Shown here: positions 1 through 6,140 of the stretch, one piece after another
Layout: each line of letters begins with the position of its first letter
Position numbering within the stretch: the stretch's first letter is position 1
Notes under the pieces: generated by a model
Told to the model about the DNA's origin: nothing
Seen by the model: the letters and a program-made list of their open reading frames with translations, nothing else
The model's database searches: none
DNA from: Rickettsiales bacterium
GTDB lineage: Bacteria; Pseudomonadota; Alphaproteobacteria; Rickettsiales; UBA3002
Length of the DNA stretch: 7,768 nucleotides
Assembly: GCA_947441895.1 (NCBI GenBank)
Contig: CANEUT010000074.1
Location: 1-7,768, forward strand
Reading direction: 5' to 3'
Made by a program: the position numbers and the translations under genes

Positions 1-683
1 GGTGCTGTCGCCCGTGCAATATCCTCATACATTTCGGGAATTGGGTTCAGGTCATCAATAGTTTCATAGAATGCATGCGTCCCCGTGACCAACAGACGAG
101 GGCCATTAGGTTCGCGCGCAAGTTTTGCCACCGCGTCTTCGCTGATAGGCACCCAATCACCTTTGCTATTCTTCGTTAGATAGGTATTGTTCTTCTCACT
201 ATTGAACATCTTACTCTTGCGGGTCGCCACACCATGTTCATCGCGTTGACACATGGCTTCACCGCAGGCCTTAAAAATATCCGCGCGCAATAAATGGTAG
301 TCGGCAGATACGCCCTCTTTCATCGATTCCGCTAGAATTTTGGTCAATTCCGGACTTTCCATCGCCCAGGCGCAGAATGTTGCGCGCCATGGTTCGCTCA
401 TTGTGCCGGAAATATTGCGCACGTAGCTTAATGCGTTCTTGGCCAGCTCATAGCCTGGAGTGCCAATTGCAGGTCGGTCAATACCATTCCAGATTTCCGG
501 CTTATCCAGCCACGCATTGAACAGCGTGACTGTATTTGCGGCATTTGCATTAATCTCCTGCCTACGCGATTTTTGGAAACCTTTCGATCCCCCAACATCA
601 CGCCATTCTTCGACAACGTCGAGCCACTGCGCAAAGGTTTCAATTGGTTTGTGAGTTTCTGGCGGTTGCGCTTCATTCGTCAT
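1..683 (-). CDS. Unrecognised soluble protein, 5' part only (runs off left edge)
   Basis: An open frame of 227 codons runs from ATG at 683 to the window edge without a stop, so the C-terminus is missing. The start has a Shine-Dalgarno match: on the minus strand AGGA (692-695) lies 8 bases before the ATG. The N-terminus reads MTNEAQPPETHKPIETFAQW. The protein is hydrophilic, with no signal peptide or membrane segment. Aromatic and acidic residues are frequent (for example AQWLDVVEEW near residues 18-27 and EPWRATFCAW at about 97-106), as expected of a folded, mostly helical domain. A Lys/Asn-rich stretch lies near 155-175, followed by GPRLLVTGTHAFYETIDDL (about 194-212). I do not recognise the family and assign no function. 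Base composition appears more AT-rich than the neighbouring operon. That it is coding is fairly secure, because the long open frame, RBS and start agree. Confidence 0.8.
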   Translation of the reverse strand, partial: MTNEAQPPETHKPIETFAQWLDVVEEWRDVGGSKGFQKSRRQEINANAANTVTLFNAWLDKPEIWNGIDRPAIGTPGYELAKNALSYVRNISGTMSEPWRATFCAWAMESPELTKILAESMKEGVSADYHLLRADIFKACGEAMCQRDEHGVATRKSKMFNSEKNNTYLTKNSKGDWVPISEDAVAKLAREPNGPRLLVTGTHAFYETIDDLNPIPEMYEDIARATA

Positions 684-923
684 AATTTTTATCCTGTGGC
701 AATTTTCGTTCTATTATTTTTTTAGCACGCCAAAACCAAAAAGCATGCTGCAGCGCAGAAAAAAATGACAATCTTCATCAAATTGTCATAACTCTGGGGA
801 TATGTGCGCCTGATCGCGTTCTTTTCATCACACGCCCATGTTGCGGACGCACAAGCCTTGCCCGAACGCCTATTTTGCTTGATTTTTAGGCGCCCAAACC
901 CTAGCGAACAGGTGGAGGTTTCT
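684..923. promoter_or_regulatory. Divergent intergenic gap with an inverted repeat
   Basis: This 240-bp gap lies between the minus-strand gene at 1-683 and the plus-strand operon starting at 924, so it must hold divergent promoters. No clear sigma-70 promoter stands out on either strand. Visible structure: a 7-bp inverted repeat TGACAAT (766-772) / ATTGTCA (782-788) with a 9-base spacer, shaped like a dimeric-regulator operator; adjoining small palindromes AGCATGCT (742-749) and GCTGCAGC (747-754); and CGCCTA (867-872) / TAGGCG (887-892), which could form a weak leader hairpin. An in-frame GTG at 804 would extend the NDUFA9-like protein by 40 residues into this gap, but those residues do not match the family. 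Confidence 0.35.
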
Positions 924-1850
924 ATGCATTATCCACTCGTAACGGTTGTCGGCGGCTCGGGCTTTGTGGGGAGACACACGTTGAAAGCATTGGCTGCCGC
1001 GGGTTACCGTGTGCGGGTGCTGGTGCGCGACACCGTTGGCGCCGAGTTCTTAAAAACTTCGGCCACGGTGGGCCAAATTGCTATTGAATATGCTGATATT
1101 ACCCGCCCAGAAACGCTTGCGGGCAAATTTGCCGGGTCGGACGCGGTGGTTAATTTGGTGAGCATTCTGGCGGAAAGCGGTCGCCAGAAGTTTGATGCCA
1201 TTAATGTGGGCGGCGCACAAGCGATTGCGGCCGAGGCAAAAGCCGCCGGCGCCAAGCAATTCATTCAAATTTCGGCCCTTGGCGTGGCAAAAGCGACCGA
1301 TACGAAATATGGCGCCACCAAGCTGGCGGGCGAAGAAGCGGTGAAAACCGAATTTCCCACCGCCACCATTTTGCGCCCAAGCCTTATTATTGGGCCGGAA
1401 GATGGTTTTTTTCAGCGCTTTGCCCGCATGGCGCTCATTGCACCTGCCCTGCCCCTTATTGGCGGCGGAAAAACTAAGTTTCAACCCGTGCTCGTGACAG
1501 ATGTGGCCGCGGCTATTGTGGCCGCACTTAAAACCCCCGATGCCGCCGGCAAAACCTATGAATTGGCTGGCCACACCGTTTATAGCTTCCGTGAATTACT
1601 GGAGCTGATGGGCCGCGTGATTAACCGCCGCCTATGCCTTGTTTATTTGCCACGTTTTGCTGCCCGCCTGATGGCAGGTGCCTTTTCGCTGACGCCGTTT
1701 CCAGCCCCCATCACCGCCGATCAGGTGAAATTGCTGGCGCATGACAATGTGCTGAGCGATGGCGCGCTGACTCTCGCTAATTTAGGCATTAAACCCGCTT
1801 CCATTGAAGTAGCCCTACCCACGCTTTTAGCCCGTTTTATAAAAATATAA
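924..1850 (+). CDS. NDUFA9-like NAD(P)-binding SDR-family protein
   Basis: This is an atypical short-chain dehydrogenase/epimerase-fold protein of the complex I NDUFA9 type. Mitochondrial NDUFA9 is an accessory subunit of NADH:ubiquinone oxidoreductase; what the bacterial members do is less clear. The 308-residue product opens with a beta strand and the dinucleotide-binding motif GGSGFVG (residues 10-16, GxxGxxG). It carries an SDR-type YGATK at 129-133, then ATILRPSLIIGPED (147-160) and GGGKTKFQPVLVTDV (180-194), which are characteristic of this family. ATG at 924 is chosen over the in-frame GTG at 804 because GGAGG (914-918) sits 5 bases upstream and the Rossmann strand begins within a few residues. 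The 40 extra residues of the longer reading look unlike the family. It is the first gene of a three-gene operon, and its stop codon directly abuts the next ATG. Confidence 0.88.
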   Translation: MHYPLVTVVGGSGFVGRHTLKALAAAGYRVRVLVRDTVGAEFLKTSATVGQIAIEYADITRPETLAGKFAGSDAVVNLVSILAESGRQKFDAINVGGAQAIAAEAKAAGAKQFIQISALGVAKATDTKYGATKLAGEEAVKTEFPTATILRPSLIIGPEDGFFQRFARMALIAPALPLIGGGKTKFQPVLVTDVAAAIVAALKTPDAAGKTYELAGHTVYSFRELLELMGRVINRRLCLVYLPRFAARLMAGAFSLTPFPAPITADQVKLLAHDNVLSDGALTLANLGIKPASIEVALPTLLARFIKI

Positions 1851-2702
1851 ATGCGCTTCACCCAAACATTCATTGGTGCATTTTCTTCGGCCGATATTTA
1901 CCGATCGGTCCGTTTGCGCGCCACTTATGAAATGCGTTACAGCTTTTTTCTGGTGACCTTCAGCGCCCTATTGCTGGTGGGCTATTTCATTGCCCTCGCC
2001 CATGGTGAATTATTCACTGCCCGCGCCGGCAAACCCGCCGCGTTTGATGATGCCGTGCGCCAGATTGCAAAACAGCTGCCAGTGATGACGCTGCAAAATA
2101 ACCAGCTGATGACACGCGAAGCGCGCAGCCACACGATTAACCTAAGCGTCAACGCATTCGGCAAACAGGTTGCGGGCCCGTTTGCCACCATCGACACCAC
2201 CGGTGCCACCACGCACGAAAACATGAAAACCTTTATGCTGGTGACAGCACAGGAGGTGGTTTTTCAAAGCAATAAGAAAACCGAGATTCACTCACTGAGC
2301 GATTATACAAAAAATATCGGCAACAGCGTGGTGATTAACCGTGCGGTAGCCGATGATATGGCCGCGAACATGATTCGCACTACCCACCGCTATTTGGTGA
2401 AGGCGTATCTTATTTTGGGTGGCGTGGCATGGGTGGCACTTACTTTAGTGCTTTACCTGCTGCGCATCGCCATGGTCATGGTGCTTGGCGGCGCTGGCAT
2501 GCTGATTGGAAAATTGCTGAACACACCGGTGAATTATGCCGCCGCGGTTAGCCTGGCAGCTATTAGCTACACCCCCGTGGCGGTGGCCGACATCATCCTC
2601 ATCATCGGCTTTGGGAAATCGGCATCACCAGAACTGCTTATGGCGGGTGGCCTGGCCATGCTCACCGTGGCACTGATCACCAGCCGCGATGAGACTGCCT
2701 AA
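1851..2702 (+). CDS. DUF1189-like multi-pass membrane protein
   Basis: The 283-residue product resembles the DUF1189 family, whose function is unknown. A short amphipathic N-terminus (FIGAFSSADIYRSVRLR, 7-23) precedes a first membrane helix at about 31-50. An extracytoplasmic domain of roughly 130 residues follows (51-180), rich in Thr, Asn and Gln. Three or four further hydrophobic helices lie at about 183-204, 205-220, 228-254 and 262-277. The order of one helix, soluble domain, then a helical bundle fits DUF1189, but I judge this from shape and N-terminal resemblance rather than a diagnostic motif. ATG at 1851 follows the upstream TAA with no gap and has no Shine-Dalgarno, so translation is probably coupled to the NDUFA9-like gene. 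The stop overlaps the next start (TAATG). Other alphaproteobacteria, from memory, may place a membrane phosphatase gene near these neighbours; this protein is not obviously that enzyme. Confidence 0.8.
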   Translation: MRFTQTFIGAFSSADIYRSVRLRATYEMRYSFFLVTFSALLLVGYFIALAHGELFTARAGKPAAFDDAVRQIAKQLPVMTLQNNQLMTREARSHTINLSVNAFGKQVAGPFATIDTTGATTHENMKTFMLVTAQEVVFQSNKKTEIHSLSDYTKNIGNSVVINRAVADDMAANMIRTTHRYLVKAYLILGGVAWVALTLVLYLLRIAMVMVLGGAGMLIGKLLNTPVNYAAAVSLAAISYTPVAVADIILIIGFGKSASPELLMAGGLAMLTVALITSRDETA

Positions 2703-3370
2703 TGCTGAAGCTCTACCATTCCCCCCTCATTCCCGCTTGCCGCAAAGTGCGTTTAATGCTGCGCGAGAAAAACATTGCCCACACATTGGTCAATGAAGAT
2801 TTCTGGAATCGTCGCATTGAGTTTTTTGCCATTAATCCGGCTGGTGATGTGCCGGTGCTGGTGACCGAAAAAAACCAATCCATCATTGGCAGCTATGCCA
2901 TTTCAGAATATCTCGACGAGCAATTCCCTGATGTGCAGTTCTTTGGCAATTCTACGCTGGAGCGTGCCGAAGTGCGGCGGCTGGTGGAATGGTTCGACAT
3001 TAAATTCGAGCGTGAAGTGACGCAGCTGGTGTTGTTCGAAAAAGTCTATAAACGCCTGATGGGTTACGGCGAGCCGTCATCAGAGGCGATTCGCGCGGGC
3101 AAACGAAACATTATTTATCACCTCGATTATATTGCCCATCTGCTGCTGCACCGAAATTGGATTGCGGGCGAATATCTTACCCTTGCCGACATCACCGCCG
3201 CCGCGCATCTTTCCAGCCTTGATTATTTGGGTGATGTGGCGTGGGAGCAGCATCCCAGCGTGAAGGAATGGTACGCGCTCATTAAATGCCGCCCGGCCTT
3301 CCGTGAGTTGCTGGAAGACCGGGTGCAGGGCTTCAAACCCGCCGACCATTACACTGATCCGGATTTTTAG
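2702..3370 (+). CDS. fzlA: GST-fold FtsZ-binding protein, FzlA family
   Basis: This is a 222-residue glutathione S-transferase-fold protein. The thioredoxin-like N-domain carries LYHSPLIPACRKVRLML (4-20), the NPAGDVPVLV strand with its cis-proline (P51), and GSYAISEYLDE (63-73) where GSTs have the glutathione-contacting Glu-Ser. Here that position is Gly-Ser, so canonical glutathione binding is doubtful. The C-domain has features I associate with FzlA: ERAEVRRLVEWFDIKF (87-102), EKVYKRLM (113-120), RNWIAGEYLTLADITAAAHL (151-170), SSLDYLGDV (171-179), and a C-terminal tail ending HYTDPDF. In Caulobacter FzlA binds FtsZ filaments and is needed for constriction; that role is inferred here from similarity. 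The start overlaps the previous stop by one base, so the gene is translationally coupled and last in its operon. A generic GST is the alternative. Confidence 0.82.
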   Translation: MLKLYHSPLIPACRKVRLMLREKNIAHTLVNEDFWNRRIEFFAINPAGDVPVLVTEKNQSIIGSYAISEYLDEQFPDVQFFGNSTLERAEVRRLVEWFDIKFEREVTQLVLFEKVYKRLMGYGEPSSEAIRAGKRNIIYHLDYIAHLLLHRNWIAGEYLTLADITAAAHLSSLDYLGDVAWEQHPSVKEWYALIKCRPAFRELLEDRVQGFKPADHYTDPDF

Positions 3371-3383
3371 TTTTAGTTGCTCC

Positions 3384-3450
3384 GCGAGATCGCCTACTGG
3401 CGATCGCTTCGCGAGCTGCCGCAGCTCATGGCTGGCTCGCCCTGCTCGCG
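3384..3450. repeat. Cluster of nested GC-rich palindromes after fzlA
   Basis: Several perfect inverted repeats overlap here: GATCGCC (3388-3394) / GGCGATC (3399-3405) around a TACT loop; GCGATCGC (3400-3407); GAGCTG (3413-3418) / CAGCTC (3422-3427) around CCG; and CGCGAGC (3410-3416) / GCTCGCG (3444-3450). The words CTCCGCGAG and CTTCGCGAG recur 27 bases apart. Some stems are mutually exclusive. No T-tract follows, so this is not a standard terminator. It resembles REP-like extragenic palindromes. Confidence 0.55.
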
Positions 3451-3489
3451 TGTCTATCTTTCATCTATCCCATGTTATTGAATTTTGTC

Positions 3490-3535
3490 AAAAGCGGCTC
3501 GAAGCGGTTCTTCGCCGCTTTTGTGGTTTTTTGTT
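3490..3535 (+). terminator. Rho-independent terminator of the fzlA operon
   Basis: AAAAGCGGC (3490-3498) pairs perfectly with GCCGCTTTT (3514-3522). Inside it GAAG (3501-3504) pairs with CTTC (3510-3513) around a CGGTT loop, with a two-base bulge. A T-rich tract (GTGGTTTTTTGTT, 3523-3535) follows on the plus strand. The reverse strand has no comparable T-tract, so it acts for the plus-strand operon. Confidence 0.75.
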
Positions 3536-3625
3536 CGAGATACTTGATTCACTGATGGATTGACTTATGTGTCCTATCATCTCACCCATCATAAAAGGTT
3601 TGTTTATGTGAGGTGAGCGCTAGGA

Positions 3626-3683
3626 ATTGCGGAGCACAGAACCAGAATGTAGCAGCGCTACCTGAGGATTCGAGCACCGCAAT
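3626..3683. repeat. 58-bp imperfect palindromic element
   Basis: The ends ATTGCGGAGCAC (3626-3637) and GAGCACCGCAAT (3672-3683) are inverted copies matching at 10 of 12 positions. The centre holds the perfect hairpin GTAGC-AGC-GCTAC (3649-3661), with partial complementarity between the two. The minus strand begins with the ATTGCGG pattern common in dispersed intergenic palindromes of alphaproteobacteria. It lies 41 bases before the grxC start and so is probably in the grxC leader or promoter region. Confidence 0.5.
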
Positions 3684-3724
3684 GACGCCGCGATCATCCA
3701 CAGAAACAAACCATGAGGTACGAC

Positions 3725-3982
3725 ATGCCAGCCATCACCATCTACACTACCACCTATTGCCCCTATTGCGTGCGCGCGAAGGATTTGCTGAAGCGCAAAG
3801 GGTTCGCCAACTTCACCGAAATTAACGTGGAAGATGACGCCGAGCGCGCCAAGATGATTGACCGCGCCGGTGGCAAGCGCACGGTGCCGCAAATTTTCAT
3901 CGGCAGCACCCATGTGGGCGGCTGCGATGATTTATACGCGCTCGATAAAGCAGGTAAGCTTGACCCGCTTCTCGCCGCTTAA
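3725..3982 (+). CDS. grxC: Glutaredoxin 3
   Basis: GrxC is a small cytoplasmic thiol-disulfide oxidoreductase that uses glutathione to reduce disulfides and mixed disulfides on proteins. The 85-residue product is close to the usual length (E. coli GrxC has 83). It has the dithiol active site CPYC (12-15), the TVPQIFI strand with the cis-proline (P55) and the glutathione-binding GGCDDLYALD (65-74). The ATG at 3725 is preferred to the one at 3713. GAGG (3715-3718), which overlaps the upstream ATG, is a good Shine-Dalgarno 6 bases before 3725, and the shorter reading fits the family. The gene appears to be transcribed alone: a terminator lies before it and a small hairpin and a palindromic unit follow. 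Confidence in family and function is high. Confidence 0.95.
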   Translation: MPAITIYTTTYCPYCVRAKDLLKRKGFANFTEINVEDDAERAKMIDRAGGKRTVPQIFIGSTHVGGCDDLYALDKAGKLDPLLAA

Positions 3983-3991
3983 TTGCCCCAC

Positions 3992-4007
3992 CGCCACATC
4001 TGTGGCG
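3992..4007 (+). terminator. Small GC hairpin after grxC, possible weak terminator
   Basis: CGCCAC (3992-3997) and GTGGCG (4002-4007) form a 6-bp stem around ATCT, starting 10 bases after the grxC stop. Only TAATTA follows, so intrinsic termination would be weak. Confidence 0.35.
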
Positions 4008-4021
4008 TAATTACCGCAAGC

Positions 4022-4113
4022 ATTACTTCATTCATTACTTGAGGATGCAAAAACCAGAAATCTTTGGTTTTTCAGCATCACGCCGCTAACTGTTCAAGTA
4101 ATGATTGAGTAAT
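4022..4113. repeat. 92-bp palindromic unit with 20-bp inverted ends (MITE-like)
   Basis: The left end (4022-4042) and the right end (4094-4113) are inverted copies matching at 19 of 21 aligned columns, with one gap and one mismatch. They include a perfect 11-bp core, TCATTACTTGA (4032-4042) and TCAAGTAATGA (4094-4104). Nested inside is a second hairpin: GATGC (4044-4048) with GCATC (4075-4079), and AAAAACCA (4049-4056) with TGGTTTTT (4065-4072). It contains no open frame. It ends 5 bases before the earliest possible start of the histidine kinase gene. It could be a miniature insertion, a bidirectional terminator or a folded leader. Confidence 0.6.
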
Positions 4114-4133
4114 TCAACGTGGATGGTGTAGTA

Positions 4134-5474
4134 ATGTTGTGGCTTTACTTTGTACGTGACTTCTATCGGGTAGCTAACTCTCATTCTTCTGCTCAGCAGG
4201 CCACCGCTCGCACCACTCCCTCTTCCACCATTTCTGCACGCACGGCCACCGTTGCCTTCCAACCGGAAGTGCACGCCGCCACGCAGCGCACACCAAAAGC
4301 GCAACCACAATCACAACCCGATGCCCAACCAGCGTTGGCGCATTACCTGCAACGCCTCAGTGTCGATGGCGAACATGCCTTCGGCGTGTGGGATGAACAG
4401 GCCGGCTTCAGCATGTTTTCGGCCAACTTCGAGCGCGTGACCTTCCTTTCGGCGGGCGAATGCGCCGGACATGACTGGATTCACACCATTCACCACCATC
4501 AGCAATATAATGTGAACGAAGCGCTGCTCGCCGCGTCGCAGGGGCATGATGGGCGCTGCTTAGTGCAGGCACGCAGCGCGCATGACGGCGAGAACTGGCG
4601 CTGGCTGATGATCGACATTAAGGCGGCTACGGCCCGCCAACCCTCTGTCATGGTGCTATTCCGCGATTTGACGGAACAAAAAGCACTGGAAGTAGCGCTG
4701 CAGGAAACCGAATCGGCCCTCGCCCTCAGCGAACGTGGTCGTTCGGCCTTCCTTTCCAGCATGAGCCACGAATTGCGCACACCGCTGAATGCCATCATGG
4801 GCTTTTCGGAAATGATGACCAACAAAGTGTTTGGTGACTTGGGCAACAAAATTTACAGCGAATATGCCAAGCATATCCATGATTCCGGCCACACCTTGCT
4901 TGGTAAAATTAATGACCTGCTCGATATTGCCAGCATGGATGCCGGTGGCCTGGCGCTGGAAGAAGCGCCAACCTCGCTCTCGCACTTGCTTTCCGAAGTG
5001 GTGGAAATGCATTCGCACCACGCGTTTATGCGCCAACAGCAACTGAAGCTTGATTGCCCGTTCCCCATTCAACTGCATGCTGACCGCAGCAAGCTGATTT
5101 GTGCCATTTCACATTTGGTTACCAATGCCCTGCGCCATTCGGCCGATGGTTCAGAAATTACACTCAGCGTGCGCGTGCAGGCCGATGAGGGCGTGATCGT
5201 CAGCGTGCGTGATGCGGGCGAAGGCATTCCTGCCGCGCAGCTTTCCACCATCCTCACCGCCCTGTCGTCGGAAGATACCTATTATAACATCGAGTGCGGC
5301 GGCATAGGGCTTGGCCTTTCACTCGCAAAAGAGCTGACTCAGCGCCATGGCGGACGGGTGATGATCGATTCCATTCGCCATCGTGGCACGGTGGTGTCGC
5401 TCATGCTGCCCATGTCGCGCGTGCTTAGCGGCGCCCCACAAAAGAAGAAACGCCATCTTGAGCTTGCCAACTAA
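4134..5474 (+). CDS. Soluble PAS-domain sensor histidine kinase (PleC/DivJ-like)
   Basis: This is a hybrid-free histidine kinase that should autophosphorylate on His and pass the phosphate to an unidentified response regulator. In numbering from GTG 4119 (subtract 5 for ATG 4134), the product has a Ser/Thr/Gln/Pro-rich N-terminus (about 20-70) and a PAS-like region (about 76-186, ending VMVLFRDLTEQKALE). HisKA follows with FLSSMSHELRTPLNAIMGFS (211-230, phosphoacceptor H217), then an HATPase domain. N336 lies in HLVTNALRHS; the first N-box Asn is replaced by His. The G1 box is DAGEG (365-369) and the G2 box is GGIGLGL (394-400). HisKA with FGDLGN and the HIHDSGHTLLGKINDLLDIA helix resembles the PleC/DivJ group. 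There is no convincing membrane segment, so it is probably cytoplasmic. The start is uncertain: GTG 4119 or ATG 4134, neither with a strong Shine-Dalgarno. No regulator gene is adjacent. Confidence 0.88.
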   Translation: MLWLYFVRDFYRVANSHSSAQQATARTTPSSTISARTATVAFQPEVHAATQRTPKAQPQSQPDAQPALAHYLQRLSVDGEHAFGVWDEQAGFSMFSANFERVTFLSAGECAGHDWIHTIHHHQQYNVNEALLAASQGHDGRCLVQARSAHDGENWRWLMIDIKAATARQPSVMVLFRDLTEQKALEVALQETESALALSERGRSAFLSSMSHELRTPLNAIMGFSEMMTNKVFGDLGNKIYSEYAKHIHDSGHTLLGKINDLLDIASMDAGGLALEEAPTSLSHLLSEVVEMHSHHAFMRQQQLKLDCPFPIQLHADRSKLICAISHLVTNALRHSADGSEITLSVRVQADEGVIVSVRDAGEGIPAAQLSTILTALSSEDTYYNIECGGIGLGLSLAKELTQRHGGRVMIDSIRHRGTVVSLMLPMSRVLSGAPQKKKRHLELAN

Positions 5475-5492
5475 GCAGCCTATACTGCGCGC
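5458..5492 (+). promoter_or_regulatory. Candidate sigma-70 promoter giving a leaderless COQ9 transcript
   Basis: TTGAGC (5458-5463) and TATACT (5481-5486) are separated by 17 bases. The -10 box ends 6 bases before the COQ9 ATG at 5493, so the expected transcription start falls on or next to the ATG. The -35 box lies inside the end of the kinase gene. No Shine-Dalgarno precedes the ATG, which agrees with leaderless translation. Confidence 0.5.
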
Positions 5493-6122
5493 ATGACCGA
5501 CACCCGCGATAAAATCCTCGACGCCGCCCTGCCCGCCATTGTGTTTGATGGCTGGACCATGACGGTGCTTGAAACCGCCGCCAAGAATGCTGGCCTCACC
5601 GCCTTTGATGTGAAGCGTGTTTTCCCCGGTGGCATGATGGATGCGCTGGGCCATTTCAGCGCCCGCGCCGATGCCGCCATGGTGGAAGCCCTGCGCAGCG
5701 ATTATAGCCTGAGCACCATGAAAATTCGTGAACGCATCGCTACCGCCGTGCTGGTGCGCCTGCGCCAGCAAACCCCGCACCGCGAGGCTGTTCGCCGCGC
5801 CATGGCCATCTATGCCATGCCGTGGAACAAAATGGCCGAGCTGAAAATGATCTATGCCACGGTCGATGCCATGTGGCGCGAAGCGGGTGATACCGCGACC
5901 GATTATAACTTCTACACTAAGCGCCTGCTGCTTTCGAAAGTGTACCTCACCAGCTTACGTGTATGGCTGGATGACACCAGCCCCAATCTGCTAACCACCG
6001 AAGCCTTCCTGCGCCGCCGCATTGACGATGTGATGCAGATTGAGAAGCTGAAAGCTAAGGCCAAAGGCGCGCTAGCGAATTTGGAGAGTTTTTTACCAAA
6101 AATCTTACGTCAAAAATCCTAA
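5493..6122 (+). CDS. COQ9-family ubiquinone biosynthesis protein
   Basis: COQ9 supports ubiquinone synthesis. In mitochondria it is a lipid-binding partner of the hydroxylase COQ7, with a TetR-like fold but no DNA-binding role. The 209-residue product is of usual bacterial length. The N-terminal helices contain DKILDAALPAIVFDGWTMTV (6-25) and FPGGMMDALGHFS (44-56). The family signature AGDTATDYNFYTKRLLLSKV (131-150) is followed by YLTSLRVWLDDTSP (151-164), FLRRRIDDVM (172-181) and a basic helix ending RQKS. The gene starts 18 bases after the kinase stop without a Shine-Dalgarno, and may have its own promoter. Read-through from the kinase gene is also possible. The family assignment is strong; a direct role with a COQ7-type partner in this organism is inferred. 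No other ubi or coq gene lies in the window. Confidence 0.92.
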   Translation: MTDTRDKILDAALPAIVFDGWTMTVLETAAKNAGLTAFDVKRVFPGGMMDALGHFSARADAAMVEALRSDYSLSTMKIRERIATAVLVRLRQQTPHREAVRRAMAIYAMPWNKMAELKMIYATVDAMWREAGDTATDYNFYTKRLLLSKVYLTSLRVWLDDTSPNLLTTEAFLRRRIDDVMQIEKLKAKAKGALANLESFLPKILRQKS

Positions 6123-6140
6123 ACCTTATGAGATGATTGC

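Larger units (their letters stand above)
3371..3724 (+). other. Repeat-filled 354-bp gap between fzlA and grxC
   Basis: I see no gene in this gap. Short open frames that cross it are out of frame with fzlA or grxC where they overlap, and encode Ser/Arg/Cys-rich peptides typical of translated palindromes. It contains, in order, a cluster of nested palindromes, a rho-independent terminator, an AT-rich stretch and a 58-bp imperfect palindrome. The grxC promoter must lie within it. The best candidate is a weak TTGATT (3544-3549) with TATGTG (3566-3571) at 16-bp spacing. Confidence 0.5.

Noticed and set aside
428..676. 82-codon minus-strand frame and an overlapping plus-strand frame at 460-654
   Set aside because: Both overlap the longer minus-strand frame starting at 683, which has a ribosome-binding site and remains open to the edge. 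Their peptides look like out-of-frame readings.
804..923. 40-residue N-terminal extension of the NDUFA9-like protein from GTG 804
   Set aside because: ATG at 924 has GGAGG 5 bases upstream and the Rossmann fold starts right there. The extension has no family counterpart.
1050..1574. 174-codon antisense frame
   Set aside because: It is the complement of the NDUFA9-like gene. Its Gly/His/Asn/Arg-rich composition is typical of an antisense shadow.
3303..3563. 86-codon frame crossing the end of fzlA and the terminator
   Set aside because: It overlaps fzlA out of frame, runs through the palindromes and the terminator hairpin, and has no ribosome-binding site.
3713..3724. Upstream ATG of grxC
   Set aside because: This ATG overlaps the Shine-Dalgarno GAGG that serves the start at 3725. 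The shorter protein matches GrxC length.
3613..3825. 70-codon frame overlapping grxC
   Set aside because: It is out of frame with grxC and consists largely of the translated 58-bp palindrome.
4656..5078. 140-codon antisense frame inside the kinase gene
   Set aside because: It is opposite the HisKA region, whose motifs are unmistakable on the plus strand, and shows no independent coding signal.
5319..5780. 153-codon antisense frame across the kinase/COQ9 junction
   Set aside because: It is antisense to two well-identified genes. The His/Gly/Ala-rich product is a shadow.
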